DNA of 64,000 bases from an uncultured Collinsella sp. (GTDB lineage: Bacteria; Actinomycetota; Coriobacteriia; Coriobacteriales; Coriobacteriaceae), in assembly GCA_900539035.1 (NCBI GenBank), contig UQAU01000010.1, forward strand, positions 1-64,000, in the 5' to 3' direction. Position 1 is the first letter of the stretch. Each line of letters begins with the position of its first letter. Positions 1-8,685 of the stretch are shown in pieces. The notes below the pieces were generated by a model. That model saw only the letters and a program-made list of their open reading frames with translations. It had not been told where the DNA came from and did no database searches. The translations under genes were made by a program, and so were the position numbers.

Positions 1-66
1 AGATTCTAGGACGAAGGCCGTTTTTCGTTAAACGGGCGCTAGGGTGTCACCCTTACACCAACATTT

Positions 67-265
67 TCGACGCGATCTCCCAATGAGGCTCAAGCGGAAA
101 ATGCATCCCGGAATTTGCGCTCAAAGTGGGATGCGGTTTCCGGTTGAGGGTCTAAGGGGAAAGTGCGTCCTAGAATCGACGCTTGAAATGGGATGCAGTT
201 TCCCGATGAGGCACTCGACGGAAAATACATCCCAGAAATGGCCTTTGAGCTGGGATAAGATTTCC
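67..265. repeat. 5' array of strand-alternating 14-bp motif
   Basis: Three full units of a 62-bp repeat plus a decayed half unit. Each unit has a 14-mer of form GGAAAnnnnRTCCC (starts 96, 158, 220) and its reverse complement exactly 32 bp later (starts 128, 190, 252). The second left arm ends in T. A degenerate right arm lies at 67-81. The same family recurs at 4567-4919 on the other side of the surface-protein gene. The period is not a multiple of three, so the short open frames here are unlikely to be coding. No gene is visible in 1-388. Function unknown. Confidence 0.8.
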
Positions 266-284
266 GCGGCATCTCGGATTCTCA

Positions 285-357
285 AAAATGAGACACGCCG
301 TTGGCGAAAATGAGACACGTGATATCGGGCATCGGACGTATCATTTGCTAAAATGAG
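285..357 (+). repeat. direct repeats upstream of surface-protein gene
   Basis: AAAATGAGACACG occurs at 285-297 and 307-319, 22 bp apart, and its first eight bases recur at 350-357, 43 bp further on. The near-integral helical spacing just upstream of the gene at 389 suggests regulator binding sites. Alternatively it is a decayed transposon end with multiple internal repeats, as in the IS21 family; no transposase is present. Confidence 0.5.
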
Positions 358-388
358 TCCACTCCACTCGAGTAAAGCGAGGTCCCTC

Positions 389-3300
389 ATGTACGTTCCA
401 CACCCCCGTATCCGTAGGCTGTCGAAAATCCCGCTTGTTGGGACGGCGGCGCTTGCTGCGTTGATCGCCACGAGCGTCGCCTGCTTCACGGCCACGCCCC
501 AGGTTGCCCAGGCGGCAGACGCGCCCGCAATCACCGATATGACCGAGCAGGATTATCAAGCCCTGGGTCTGGGCACGAGCGAGGACATTCCGGCCGATAC
601 CGTTGGCCCCTATTCCACTGATACCCCCACGACGTTTGCCACGCGCAGCGAGGTCTATATGGCAGCTAACGGTAGCCATGGCAATCGCTACACTCTGCGC
701 GACAAGCTCGAGAACGTCGAGCGCGGTGACATTGGCGGCAGCAGCAAACTCACCGATGGCTATGGAAGTGTGTGGGGCGCCGCAAAGTTCTGGCAAAACG
801 TCAACAACTTCGATACGAACAGCGATCTCTACAAGCATAGCGACTACGGTGGCGGCACCTGGTCGTACCTAAGCAACAATGAGTCCTCAACAGTACTCGC
901 CAACGACAACAACGGTTTCTCGGGCATTCACGCCACGAGTGTTGAGTTCTGCAGCGACGCCAGCACGGGCAAAAAGAGCCGCGTTGCCGAGCTCCGTGCC
1001 TACGGCGACAGTTCCTCCACGACGATTGACGGCAAGTCATACGCCGGAAAGGTTGAGCTGGTCCTCTACTCGTTTAGCAACGGGCGTACGCGCACTCTCG
1101 ACACACACCTGCCGGTGACGGTCAACACTAATATGATGTACGAAGGCCGTTTTAAGTACCTGGATGCCGGTTACCTGCAAGAGCACGACGCCGTCTTTGA
1201 TGTCGAGGCGGGCGATGTCGATGGCGACGGCGTCGACGAGCTTTTTGTCTACGCGGGCTGCTATGTCGACGAGAACGGCGTGCGCAGGGCTGTAGTCGAC
1301 ATGTATGACTTGGAGGGCGGCAACTGGAAGCAAAGCGTCGTCAAGATCGATGCCGGTAACGCCGCGGACTACACCACGCACAACAAGGGCGGGAACGACT
1401 CCTGGACGCAGCTTCAGTCAGCTCCTGTCGTTTCGCTAGCGGCCGGCGACCTCGATCGCGATTTTTGCGATGACCTCGCCATCGTGGTCTCGGCACCCTA
1501 CGGCAAGAAGAATATTGATAAGTCGACGCATTGCGAGCTGTTTTCGTGGGATGCATCCAAGGGTGCGCTCGTCCATGTCGATGCTCTGGGCGACGCGGGC
1601 GCAATCTCCCTCTCCGCGAACGGCAAGACCATGGTCGCTGCGAATGCGACGTTCGGCACGTTTGCCGCCTACGATGAAGAAGGAAAGAAGACGGGTGAAA
1701 CCGTCACGGGCCTTATTCTTGCGGGCTATGACTGGCAACGCAGCGCTTTTGATTACGGCGCTTCTGACGGCAGCAAGGGGCTGTACGGCGCGCTGTACCG
1801 CTACGCGTATTTTGACTCGGAGTCTGGCGAGTTCAAGCTTTCCGATTGCAAGGAATACAGAGACGGGCTCCTCGCCTCCTATGGGCTGATGCATGTGCCC
1901 AACAGCGCATGGAAGGATAGCGCTCAGGATAAGCGCTATCCGTGCACCTTGGCGCCTATTGCCCTTGCCACTGCCAACCTTGACGGCCTGTCCGAGCAGC
2001 TGGCGGTCGACGAGGTGCTCGTGGGCGGCGATGTGTTCCGCGACTTTGCCTGCAACACGGCACAGAGCGGGGCTCAGGGCTTGGGGTCCATGGTCGGAAC
2101 CATGAGCATGAGCGGTCAGCAATACAACAGCAGCAACAAGCATGACCACAAGGGCATAGAGCAGGTGTGGATCAGCGACGTCAAGGCGGGCAGCGTCTCG
2201 GGTTCGGACCGCTATAACGAGAGCTTTATCGCCGTGGTGGGCAAGCACCGCGACGAGGACCTGCGCAAGAACGATGACTACTATTGGATGACCGCCTCGC
2301 ATTTTTCGCTCGACGAGAACGGAAAGGTGCGCCGCGGCGAGGAGCAGGTGATTAGCGAGAGCAACCGTCGCGGCACTACCTACGGCACATTTATCTCGCT
2401 CGCGCTGCCCGATGTCGACAACGACAGCGTCAAGATCACGTACAAGGACCGCTACAAGGTCTATACCAACCCGCGCGTGCTTGCCGTGCTGCAGGATGCG
2501 CCCTATGTTGAGGATCTGGAGCAGGCATACGGCTATCTGGTGTTGGGCGGCACGTCATACGGAGAGGAAAAGGGCACGGGGACATCCCAGGGCTATACCA
2601 TTGGCGCCGAGTTGGGCGTTGCCGTCGAGGTGCAGACCGGTCCGCCCCTGGTCGCGATGAATGCTTCAGTCGATTTTGCCGCCGAGGGATGCTATGACTA
2701 CCGGAGCGAGCGCACGGTCAGCGCAAGCGTAAGCTATGAGTCGCATGCCGGCGAGGGTGACAAGGCCGTGCTCTACACGATTCCGATGGTCTATTACGAG
2801 TATGAGATCGAAAATGAGGAAACTGGTGGCAAGGGCGTGATGGCGGCGCCCGTGTCGCTCGGCGCGCAGACCTCGGTCGTTAATGTCGAGGCCTATGACC
2901 GCATTGCCAAACAGCACAATATGACGCCGCTCAGCTACTTTTTGACCAACCGGTCGGGAGAACCCGGAACCTATCAAACGACGCTCAACGGCGAGACTCC
3001 CGTTGGGGATTCCTTTGGCCTGGGCAAGCCTGGCGTAACGCGCGCCTACACGCACGATGGGTTTAACGGCGCCGCCGCGCAGTCGGGGGCGAGCATTGAG
3101 CAGACCATCGAAGTCGAGGAGGGCAAGGAGCAGGAGCTCGAGCTCGGCTTGACGCTGAACGGCAGCGTTGTCATGGGCGCGAAGCTTGCAAAGCACGAGT
3201 TGTTTGGCGGCCTGTGCTTTGGTGCCAACGCCGGCTTTACTGCGGGTAACTCCTCGAGTGAATCGACCGAATACGGCGGCACCGTCGACAACCTGCCCGA

Positions 3301-4477
3301 GGCCGCGCAGGGCAAGTACGGTTTTGTGTGGCGTCTGGGCGTCAACGCGGTGGATGTCGACAAGTTCGAGGCAGACTCGGGCGACAAGCTCGGCACCAAG
3401 GACACCGACCAGTTCTGGCTCGTGGGCTATGACGTTAAGGACGTCGAGATGCCCGACGCGCCGGCCGTGACGGGCTTTACGGCAAACGCCGTCGATTCGA
3501 CCAGCGTTACGTTTAGCTGGGACGATGTACTCGCAAACAAGAGTGGCTTTAGCTACGGCGTGGGCATGCTGCAGAGCAATGCGGCGGATGCGGTCGTCAA
3601 TAGCTGGAAGATTGCCGACAACACGCAGACCTCGCTCAAGTGGGATGGGCTGCAGCCCAATACGGAGTATCGATTCGCCATCGCCGCCGTTAAGAATGGA
3701 TCCACGACCGAAACAGGTATTCGCTCGGCAATCATCACGGTCAAGACCATGCCCGATGGCATGACGATGACCGTGAGCGGACCTGCGGCGGATGCTGCGG
3801 AGGGGTCGGATCTTGGATACGACTCTTCGGTTGAGCGCACGGCGGGAAGCCACCTGACGCTCTCGGCGATTGGCCATGTGAAGCAACTCGGTGCCGACGA
3901 TAGCGAAACAGGGCTGGCACCGACCTATATGTGGTACCGCAAGGGCCGCGGCGAGACAGAGTTTAGGCTCGTGGGTGCCGATGGCAACCTCGCGGCTGGA
4001 ACGGCCTCAAAGCTCGAGATTGACCTGACCGCAGACGATGACGGTGCGCAGTATTACTGCCACGTGGGATACAACGACGTGGGCCTCGACACCGGCACGA
4101 CGCTCGTGAATATCGAGGCCGAGGAGACGGCGCCCACAACGGTGAACGCCACCCCGATCCGCACGCGCCGCCTGTTCTCACAGGCAAGTGCGGGCGCCAA
4201 GAAGTTCCTGGACCATACGCTGGTAAACACCGCCGGCCCAACCGATTCCGAAGGCTCAAAGGACCCCGAGACTTCTGAGACCCCGACGAACCCGGACAAG
4301 CCCAAGTCCGACAACGGAGCTAAGACCGACACCAAGGTCAAGACTACGACCACAGCGAAGAACCTCGCAAACACCGGCGACCAAACATTCGCCCTAGTCG
4401 CCACCGCAGCAGCAGCGGGAGCAACGCTCGTAGTGATAGCCCTCATCATGCTGATCAAGCGCCGCAAGACCCACTAG
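389..4477 (+). CDS. LAXTG-anchored multidomain surface protein
   Basis: Large secreted protein of about 1362 residues. The ATG at 389 is chosen because GAGG lies six bases upstream; an in-frame ATG at 353 has no ribosome site. Residues 1-42 form a signal peptide (positive start, hydrophobic core, AQA cleavage). Around 270-300 and 350-370 are FG-GAP/EF-hand-like calcium loops (DVDGDGVDE, GDLDRDFCDD). A fibronectin type III domain spans about 1022-1123 and an Ig-like domain with the YYCHVG core about 1177-1240. The C-terminus has LANTG (1326-1330), a hydrophobic segment and KRRK, a sortase signal of the LAXTG type favoured by class E sortases. A seven-bladed FG-GAP propeller is possible but not demonstrated. 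Ligand unknown; adhesion or glycan binding is inference. Both sides carry the alternating repeat arrays. Confidence 0.85.
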   Translation: MYVPHPRIRRLSKIPLVGTAALAALIATSVACFTATPQVAQAADAPAITDMTEQDYQALGLGTSEDIPADTVGPYSTDTPTTFATRSEVYMAANGSHGNRYTLRDKLENVERGDIGGSSKLTDGYGSVWGAAKFWQNVNNFDTNSDLYKHSDYGGGTWSYLSNNESSTVLANDNNGFSGIHATSVEFCSDASTGKKSRVAELRAYGDSSSTTIDGKSYAGKVELVLYSFSNGRTRTLDTHLPVTVNTNMMYEGRFKYLDAGYLQEHDAVFDVEAGDVDGDGVDELFVYAGCYVDENGVRRAVVDMYDLEGGNWKQSVVKIDAGNAADYTTHNKGGNDSWTQLQSAPVVSLAAGDLDRDFCDDLAIVVSAPYGKKNIDKSTHCELFSWDASKGALVHVDALGDAGAISLSANGKTMVAANATFGTFAAYDEEGKKTGETVTGLILAGYDWQRSAFDYGASDGSKGLYGALYRYAYFDSESGEFKLSDCKEYRDGLLASYGLMHVPNSAWKDSAQDKRYPCTLAPIALATANLDGLSEQLAVDEVLVGGDVFRDFACNTAQSGAQGLGSMVGTMSMSGQQYNSSNKHDHKGIEQVWISDVKAGSVSGSDRYNESFIAVVGKHRDEDLRKNDDYYWMTASHFSLDENGKVRRGEEQVISESNRRGTTYGTFISLALPDVDNDSVKITYKDRYKVYTNPRVLAVLQDAPYVEDLEQAYGYLVLGGTSYGEEKGTGTSQGYTIGAELGVAVEVQTGPPLVAMNASVDFAAEGCYDYRSERTVSASVSYESHAGEGDKAVLYTIPMVYYEYEIENEETGGKGVMAAPVSLGAQTSVVNVEAYDRIAKQHNMTPLSYFLTNRSGEPGTYQTTLNGETPVGDSFGLGKPGVTRAYTHDGFNGAAAQSGASIEQTIEVEEGKEQELELGLTLNGSVVMGAKLAKHELFGGLCFGANAGFTAGNSSSESTEYGGTVDNLPEAAQGKYGFVWRLGVNAVDVDKFEADSGDKLGTKDTDQFWLVGYDVKDVEMPDAPAVTGFTANAVDSTSVTFSWDDVLANKSGFSYGVGMLQSNAADAVVNSWKIADNTQTSLKWDGLQPNTEYRFAIAAVKNGSTTETGIRSAIITVKTMPDGMTMTVSGPAADAAEGSDLGYDSSVERTAGSHLTLSAIGHVKQLGADDSETGLAPTYMWYRKGRGETEFRLVGADGNLAAGTASKLEIDLTADDDGAQYYCHVGYNDVGLDTGTTLVNIEAEETAPTTVNATPIRTRRLFSQASAGAKKFLDHTLVNTAGPTDSEGSKDPETSETPTNPDKPKSDNGAKTDTKVKTTTTAKNLANTGDQTFALVATAAAAGATLVVIALIMLIKRRKTH

Positions 4478-4504
4478 TAGCCAGTCGAACATATCGACAA
4501 CCCA

Positions 4505-4542
4505 AAAACCCGGGTAGCCAAAAAACAGGCCACCCGGGTTTT
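4505..4542 (+). terminator. terminator of surface-protein gene
   Basis: AAAACCCGGGTAGCC and GGCCACCCGGGTTTT form a strong hairpin about 28 bp after the stop codon, ending in a short T run. Confidence 0.85.
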
Positions 4543-4566
4543 CTGTTGAGTGGAGACTCCGCAAGC

Positions 4567-4919
4567 GGAAACTGCATCCCACAATTAGCGCCCGGAACGG
4601 GACACATTTTCCGTCAAGCCCTCATCCGGAAAATCCATCCCAGTTTGAGCGCCCAGACCGGGACGCACTTTCCCAAAGGGTCCTCAACGGGAAACTGCGT
4701 CCCATAATTAGGCCGAGAAATGGGATGAACTTTCCCAATGAGAGCCAACCGGAAACCACGTCCCAGAATCAGCCCCCAAAGTGGGACGCACTTTCCCAAC
4801 GAGCCTCAACCGGAAAATACATCCCGGAATCCAGCTGAATAGTGGGACACACTTTCCCAATCGGGTCCCAAGCGGAAACTGCATCCCATTCCAGACAAGA
4901 ATTCCGGGACACACTTTCC
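4567..4919. repeat. 3' array of strand-alternating 14-bp motif
   Basis: Six units. Left arms (GGAAAnnnnRTCCC) start at 4567, 4628, 4690, 4751, 4812 and 4874. The matching reverse-complement arms start at 4599, 4660, 4722, 4783, 4844 and 4906, always 32 bp later. Unit period is 61-62 bp. The sequences between arms are diverged but alike. Same family as 67-265. It fills the gap between the surface-protein terminator and the next repeat; no gene is seen. Confidence 0.88.
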
Positions 4920-4951
4920 GCAAACAAAGAAGGCCACATAACGTGGCCTTC
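4916..4951. repeat. GAAGGCCAC hairpin, copy 1
   Basis: GAAGGCCAC (4929-4937) pairs with GTGGCCTTC (4943-4951) across a 5-base loop. About 36 bases including the flank TTCCGCA recur at 5044-5079. It may help terminate the convergent genes. Confidence 0.7.
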
Positions 4952-5005
4952 AACTTATATATGTTCGGCGATACACCCAAGACAAGCCACGCTCCAACAA
5001 CAGGG

Positions 5006-5135
5006 CGTCTGTCCAGGCGGAGGCATATAAGGTTCATCGCGAGTTCCGCACGCAAAGAAGGCCACTTAATGTGGCCTTCGTCTTGCGCAGGACTGTCCGA
5101 GCAGGGAACCTTATATGCCTCCGCCTGGACAGACG
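5006..5135. repeat. 130-bp element with perfect 30-bp inverted repeats
   Basis: Positions 5006-5035 are the exact reverse complement of 5106-5135 (30 of 30). Inside is a second GAAGGCCAC hairpin (5057-5065 with 5071-5079). The element lies between convergent genes ending at 4477 and 5163, so a bidirectional terminator is the simplest role. Similar nested elements occur at 13458, 17887, 20342, 26405, 33784 and 44991. Confidence 0.85.
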
Positions 5136-5162
5136 TTTCAGTTGTGGCTCAGCAGCTGGCAG

Positions 5163-7463
5163 CTACTTGATCTTGGTCGTGCCCGGTGCCAGGTTGGGGT
5201 CGGTCTCGTTGGCCTCGGTCTGGAAGTGCTCGGTGTACACGTTCTTGCCGTCGCGGAACATCTCGTAGTATTGCATCTTGGCGTAATCCTCGCGCGCCTT
5301 GGTGGCGGCAGCGGCAGCGGCGTCGTCGCCGGTGACGTTGGAGGAGAGCGCCCAGCGCAGGCTGGCGTCCTCGTAGCCCACGGAGTTGATGGCGGGCAGC
5401 GACTTGCGCAGCGTCATGTGCGCTTTCTGGTAGTCGGTCAGCGGGGCGCCAATCAGCTGCATAAGCTGCGTGGACAGGTAGTTGGTGGACAGATCGTCGA
5501 CCTCGCTCGTCTGGTCGCAGCCGGCAACGTCGTAGTTGGCCCAGATGATGTAGTCGGTCTGCCACAGACGTTCCTGGTGGGTGGCGTCATCCTCGCCGGT
5601 AAACCACTTGTCGTTGAACTTGGACGGGAAGAACGGCTGATGGTCACCCCAGAACACCACGACCACCTTGCGGTCGAGCTTGCTCAAGGCGTTGAGGAAG
5701 TAGCGAAGCGCCTGGTCGGACTGCTCGATGCACGAGACATACTCGTCGACATCGGAGAGCGTGCCGTCCTCGACGGTCTTGGCATCCAGATCGGTCGTGT
5801 CGATATTCAGGTGCATCTGCTTGTCGACCGGCAGCAGGCCCGTATCGTAGCCCGAGTGGTTTTGCATGGTCACGTCGAAGATAAACTGCGGGTCGGCGTT
5901 CTGGTCGAGCAGCTCAAGAATCTTGTCGTAGGTCGCTTGGTCGGTCACCATGTCGCGCAGGGTGTCGGCTCCCTGGAAGTCGTTGATAGACAGGAACCGG
6001 TCAAAGCCAAAGTCCTTGTAGACGTTCTCGCGGTTCCAGTTGGTGGCGTGGTTGGGGTGCATGGCCGTGGTGGAATATCCGAGCGACTTGAACTGCTCTG
6101 CCAGGTTCCCGGTCGTTTCCATGTTGTAGATGGTGTAGGGGTACACGCCCGAGCCCAGGTTGGCCATGGAGTTGCCGGTCATAAACTCAAACTCGGTATT
6201 GGCGGTACCGCCGCCGTAGGCGCTCACATAGAGCTTGCCGCGGCTGAGGCAGTTGGACAGGTTCTTAAAGTACTGCGGGCCCTCGTAGCCGGCGCGCATG
6301 TTCTGGTAGATCGAAAGGTCTGAGAAGGTCTCGTTCATGATGGCGATGACCGTGGGCTTCTCGCTGTCGAACTGCTCCTTTGCGGCGGCGCGCTCGTCGC
6401 TCTTGGCCGCGTCGGACTTGTCGTAGGCCTTGGCGTACTTTTTGAGCGTAGCCTTGGCATCGTCGACGGAGTAGTCGGCGGGTTTGGGCGGCTTGATGGA
6501 CTGCGCCGCGCTAATGAAAGCGGGCAGGTAGCCCTCGCGCCAGTAGCTCTCGAGCGGGCGCCAGGTGTAGACGGTGATGCCGAGGGTGTTGTAGTAGTCG
6601 ATAAGCGTGACGTGCGCGGTCACGCCGCCCAGGCACAGCACGGCGACGAGCAGGTTGGTGAGCAGCATGCGCTTGGCGTTGGCGGCGCCCTTCTGGCGGT
6701 GCGGTGCCACCAGGCCGGCGTACTCGCATAGCAGCATGGCGATGGCGGTAAAGCCCATGGACAGCACGCAGAACAGCGAGATCGAGAAGGTGTAGCCGGT
6801 GCCGGCGACCGCAGCGGCGGTGGAGATGGCCGAAAGGTCGCCCGGCTGGATGGGCATGGATTTAAACGTGATGACGAAGAACTCGGCAATGCCCAGGACA
6901 AAGAGGGCAAAGGCCAAGACCGCGGGGGCTGCGCCGTGGCGCTGGAACAGGAAGAACAGGCCGACCATGAGCGTGGTGATGATGGCCCACTCGAGCAGGA
7001 TGCACAGGGGGTAGACCCAGGTAAAGTCGTGGTTGGACGAGACCTCCATGCCCAGCAGCGCAAAAACGCCGGCGAGCAGCAGGCACAGGACGGCGGCGAC
7101 GAGCGGTTTGCCCACAAAGGCGCCGCGCAGGCGGGCTAGCTTGCCGGTGGGGGCGGGGGCGTCGGGCTTGGCGAACGCAAAGACGCGCGGGGCGATGCGG
7201 TCGCGGGCGATGCTGGCCCAAGCGCAGCCGGTGAGGATGGCGTTGGTCAGGATGAGCATCACGAAGGCGAGCGGCTCGTTCTGCGCGACGAGGCCAATAG
7301 CGCCCCAGACGGTCAAAAAGAGCTGGAACAGGCCAAAGGCGACGCTCCAGGCGAAGGCGCCCTTGGTGACGGTGCCCGACTGAGCGCGAATGGCCTTGGC
7401 CTCGCGCAAAACAAGGTAGACGGTCGCCGCAAGGCCGACGAGCGAGATGGCGGCAGCGAACAT
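5163..7463 (-). CDS. LtaS-like membrane sulfatase-fold phosphoglycerol transferase
   Basis: Membrane enzyme of 766 residues. The ATG at 7463 has GAGGAG seven bases upstream; a GTG five codons earlier overlaps that site and is less likely. The N-terminal half (to about 330) has roughly eight hydrophobic segments. The C-terminal half is a sulfatase/alkaline-phosphatase fold facing outward: TVIAIMNETF at its start, GGGTANTEFEF near residue 418 with the threonine aligned to the LtaS nucleophile, and VVVFWGDHQPFF as a metal-binding stretch. The family transfers phosphoglycerol to cell-envelope glycans or lipids. The exact acceptor here is unknown. It is longer than typical LtaS because of extra membrane segments. 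Monocistronic, convergent with the surface-protein gene. Confidence 0.85.
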   Translation of the reverse strand: MFAAAISLVGLAATVYLVLREAKAIRAQSGTVTKGAFAWSVAFGLFQLFLTVWGAIGLVAQNEPLAFVMLILTNAILTGCAWASIARDRIAPRVFAFAKPDAPAPTGKLARLRGAFVGKPLVAAVLCLLLAGVFALLGMEVSSNHDFTWVYPLCILLEWAIITTLMVGLFFLFQRHGAAPAVLAFALFVLGIAEFFVITFKSMPIQPGDLSAISTAAAVAGTGYTFSISLFCVLSMGFTAIAMLLCEYAGLVAPHRQKGAANAKRMLLTNLLVAVLCLGGVTAHVTLIDYYNTLGITVYTWRPLESYWREGYLPAFISAAQSIKPPKPADYSVDDAKATLKKYAKAYDKSDAAKSDERAAAKEQFDSEKPTVIAIMNETFSDLSIYQNMRAGYEGPQYFKNLSNCLSRGKLYVSAYGGGTANTEFEFMTGNSMANLGSGVYPYTIYNMETTGNLAEQFKSLGYSTTAMHPNHATNWNRENVYKDFGFDRFLSINDFQGADTLRDMVTDQATYDKILELLDQNADPQFIFDVTMQNHSGYDTGLLPVDKQMHLNIDTTDLDAKTVEDGTLSDVDEYVSCIEQSDQALRYFLNALSKLDRKVVVVFWGDHQPFFPSKFNDKWFTGEDDATHQERLWQTDYIIWANYDVAGCDQTSEVDDLSTNYLSTQLMQLIGAPLTDYQKAHMTLRKSLPAINSVGYEDASLRWALSSNVTGDDAAAAAATKAREDYAKMQYYEMFRDGKNVYTEHFQTEANETDPNLAPGTTKIK

Positions 7464-7677
7464 GCTGAGACTCCTCACAAACTTAAAACCTACGAAAGCG
7501 GGGGTTTACCCGATTGTTACCTAAATATGCGCTGCATTTGCGGGCTGCGCACAACAACCAGCCATATTAACGCGCATGTGCGGCGGTGTGGCGCAATGTA
7601 GTGGCGGCCTGCGCGATAATGGACGGGAATTACACGGAAACGTAAAGGCTTCTTAAAGAATTAGCGAGGATGAGGCG

Positions 7678-8526
7678 ATGAACGAGCAGGTTTGCACCAA
7701 GGCTGTGGATACGTGCGGCTATCCGGTCGAGACGACGGGCAATGCGGTGCTGGACACGTTGGAGCACCGTTCCTCCACGCGTGCCTTCGCGCGTGATGAC
7801 GACGACCGCCCCGTGGCGGTGACCGACGAGCAGCGGACGGCGATTCTGCATGCGGCGAGCCGTGCGCCGTCGGCAGGCGCCATGATGATGTATTCCATCG
7901 TGAGCATTCGCGAGCAGGCTACGCTCGACCGCCTGGCCGACCTGTGCGACCACCAGCCCATGATCGCCAAGGCGCCCTGGGCACTAATATTTGTGGTCGA
8001 CTATGCCAAGTGGATCGATCTGTTTGAGCATGTGGGTTGCTTTGAGCCCGAGTTTGTCGAGCGCACGGGCAAGGCGCCCCGCCGCGCGCCAGGTCTGGGC
8101 GACTTTGCCATCGCGGCGCAGGATGCCGTGATCGCCGCGCAAAACGCCGTGGTTGCCGCCGAGGCCTTGGGGCTGGGGAGCTGCTACATCGGTGATATCG
8201 TCGAGAATGCCGAGGAAGTTGCCGAGCTGCTCGACCTGCCTCCGTATACCATGCCGCTGTCGATGCTCATCATCGGCACGCCCCGCAAGGAGCGCCCGGC
8301 TATTGCGCATCCCGTAGTGAACCTGGTGCACGAGGAGCGCTATCGCCGCGCCGATACCGCGACCATGGATGCGCAGGTGGCCGAGATGGACGCGATGTTC
8401 CGTCCGCATGCCCGCGAGGTGGGGGAGCGCGTCGTGGACATCTATACCCGCAAGCACACGAGTCCCTTTATGGCCGAGATGAGCCGCTCCATGGAGTGGT
8501 GGTTCAAAAATTGGCTTGGAAAATGA
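7678..8526 (+). CDS. nitroreductase family protein
   Basis: Flavin-dependent oxidoreductase of 282 residues, cytoplasmic. LEHRSSTRAF near residue 30 is the family's FMN-binding RRS/R-type motif. HAASRAPSAGAMMMYS and the AAEALGLGSCYIGDI stretch are the usual second and third conserved blocks. GAGG upstream of the ATG supports the start. The C-terminal 60 residues extend past the standard fold. Substrate cannot be assigned from sequence. Followed at once by a copy of the dispersed GACAAAGGGACAG hairpin. Confidence 0.85.
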   Translation: MNEQVCTKAVDTCGYPVETTGNAVLDTLEHRSSTRAFARDDDDRPVAVTDEQRTAILHAASRAPSAGAMMMYSIVSIREQATLDRLADLCDHQPMIAKAPWALIFVVDYAKWIDLFEHVGCFEPEFVERTGKAPRRAPGLGDFAIAAQDAVIAAQNAVVAAEALGLGSCYIGDIVENAEEVAELLDLPPYTMPLSMLIIGTPRKERPAIAHPVVNLVHEERYRRADTATMDAQVAEMDAMFRPHAREVGERVVDIYTRKHTSPFMAEMSRSMEWWFKNWLGK

Positions 8527-8528
8527 CG

Positions 8529-8561
8529 AATGTGACAAAGGGACAGTCCCTCTGTCACATT
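8529..8561. repeat. GACAAAGGGACAG hairpin family, copy 1
   Basis: Near-perfect inverted repeat AATGTGACAAAGGGA / TCCCTCTGTCACATT beginning 3 bp after the nitroreductase stop codon. One of seven copies in the window; possibly a bidirectional terminator or REP-like unit. Confidence 0.85.
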
Positions 8562-8644
8562 CCATATCGCCGAGGTGGCTTAAAGGCCGTATAAATGTTT
8601 ATCTAGCTGGGAAAACAGTGCCATTCAAACATGGGCCGATTACC

Positions 8645-8650
8645 TATAAT
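8645..8650 (+). promoter_or_regulatory. candidate -10 box for kup
   Basis: A perfect TATAAT lies 36 bp upstream of the kup start. No convincing -35 element is seen upstream, and no riboswitch fold was recognised in 8562-8685. Confidence 0.5.
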
Positions 8651-8685
8651 TCCTTCGAACATTAAAGTTGAGAGGAAACCGGCTT

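Noticed and set aside
67..265. CRISPR array
   Set aside because: Repeats are 14 bp, alternate in strand and have 15-18 bp related intervals. No cas genes are near.
4614..5055. Short frames encoding repeated KCVP/IFRL-like peptides
   Set aside because: They come from the 61-62 bp repeat, whose period breaks the reading frame at each unit.
8562..8685. Riboswitch upstream of kup
   Set aside because: No ydaO-type or other known riboswitch core could be found in this short leader.
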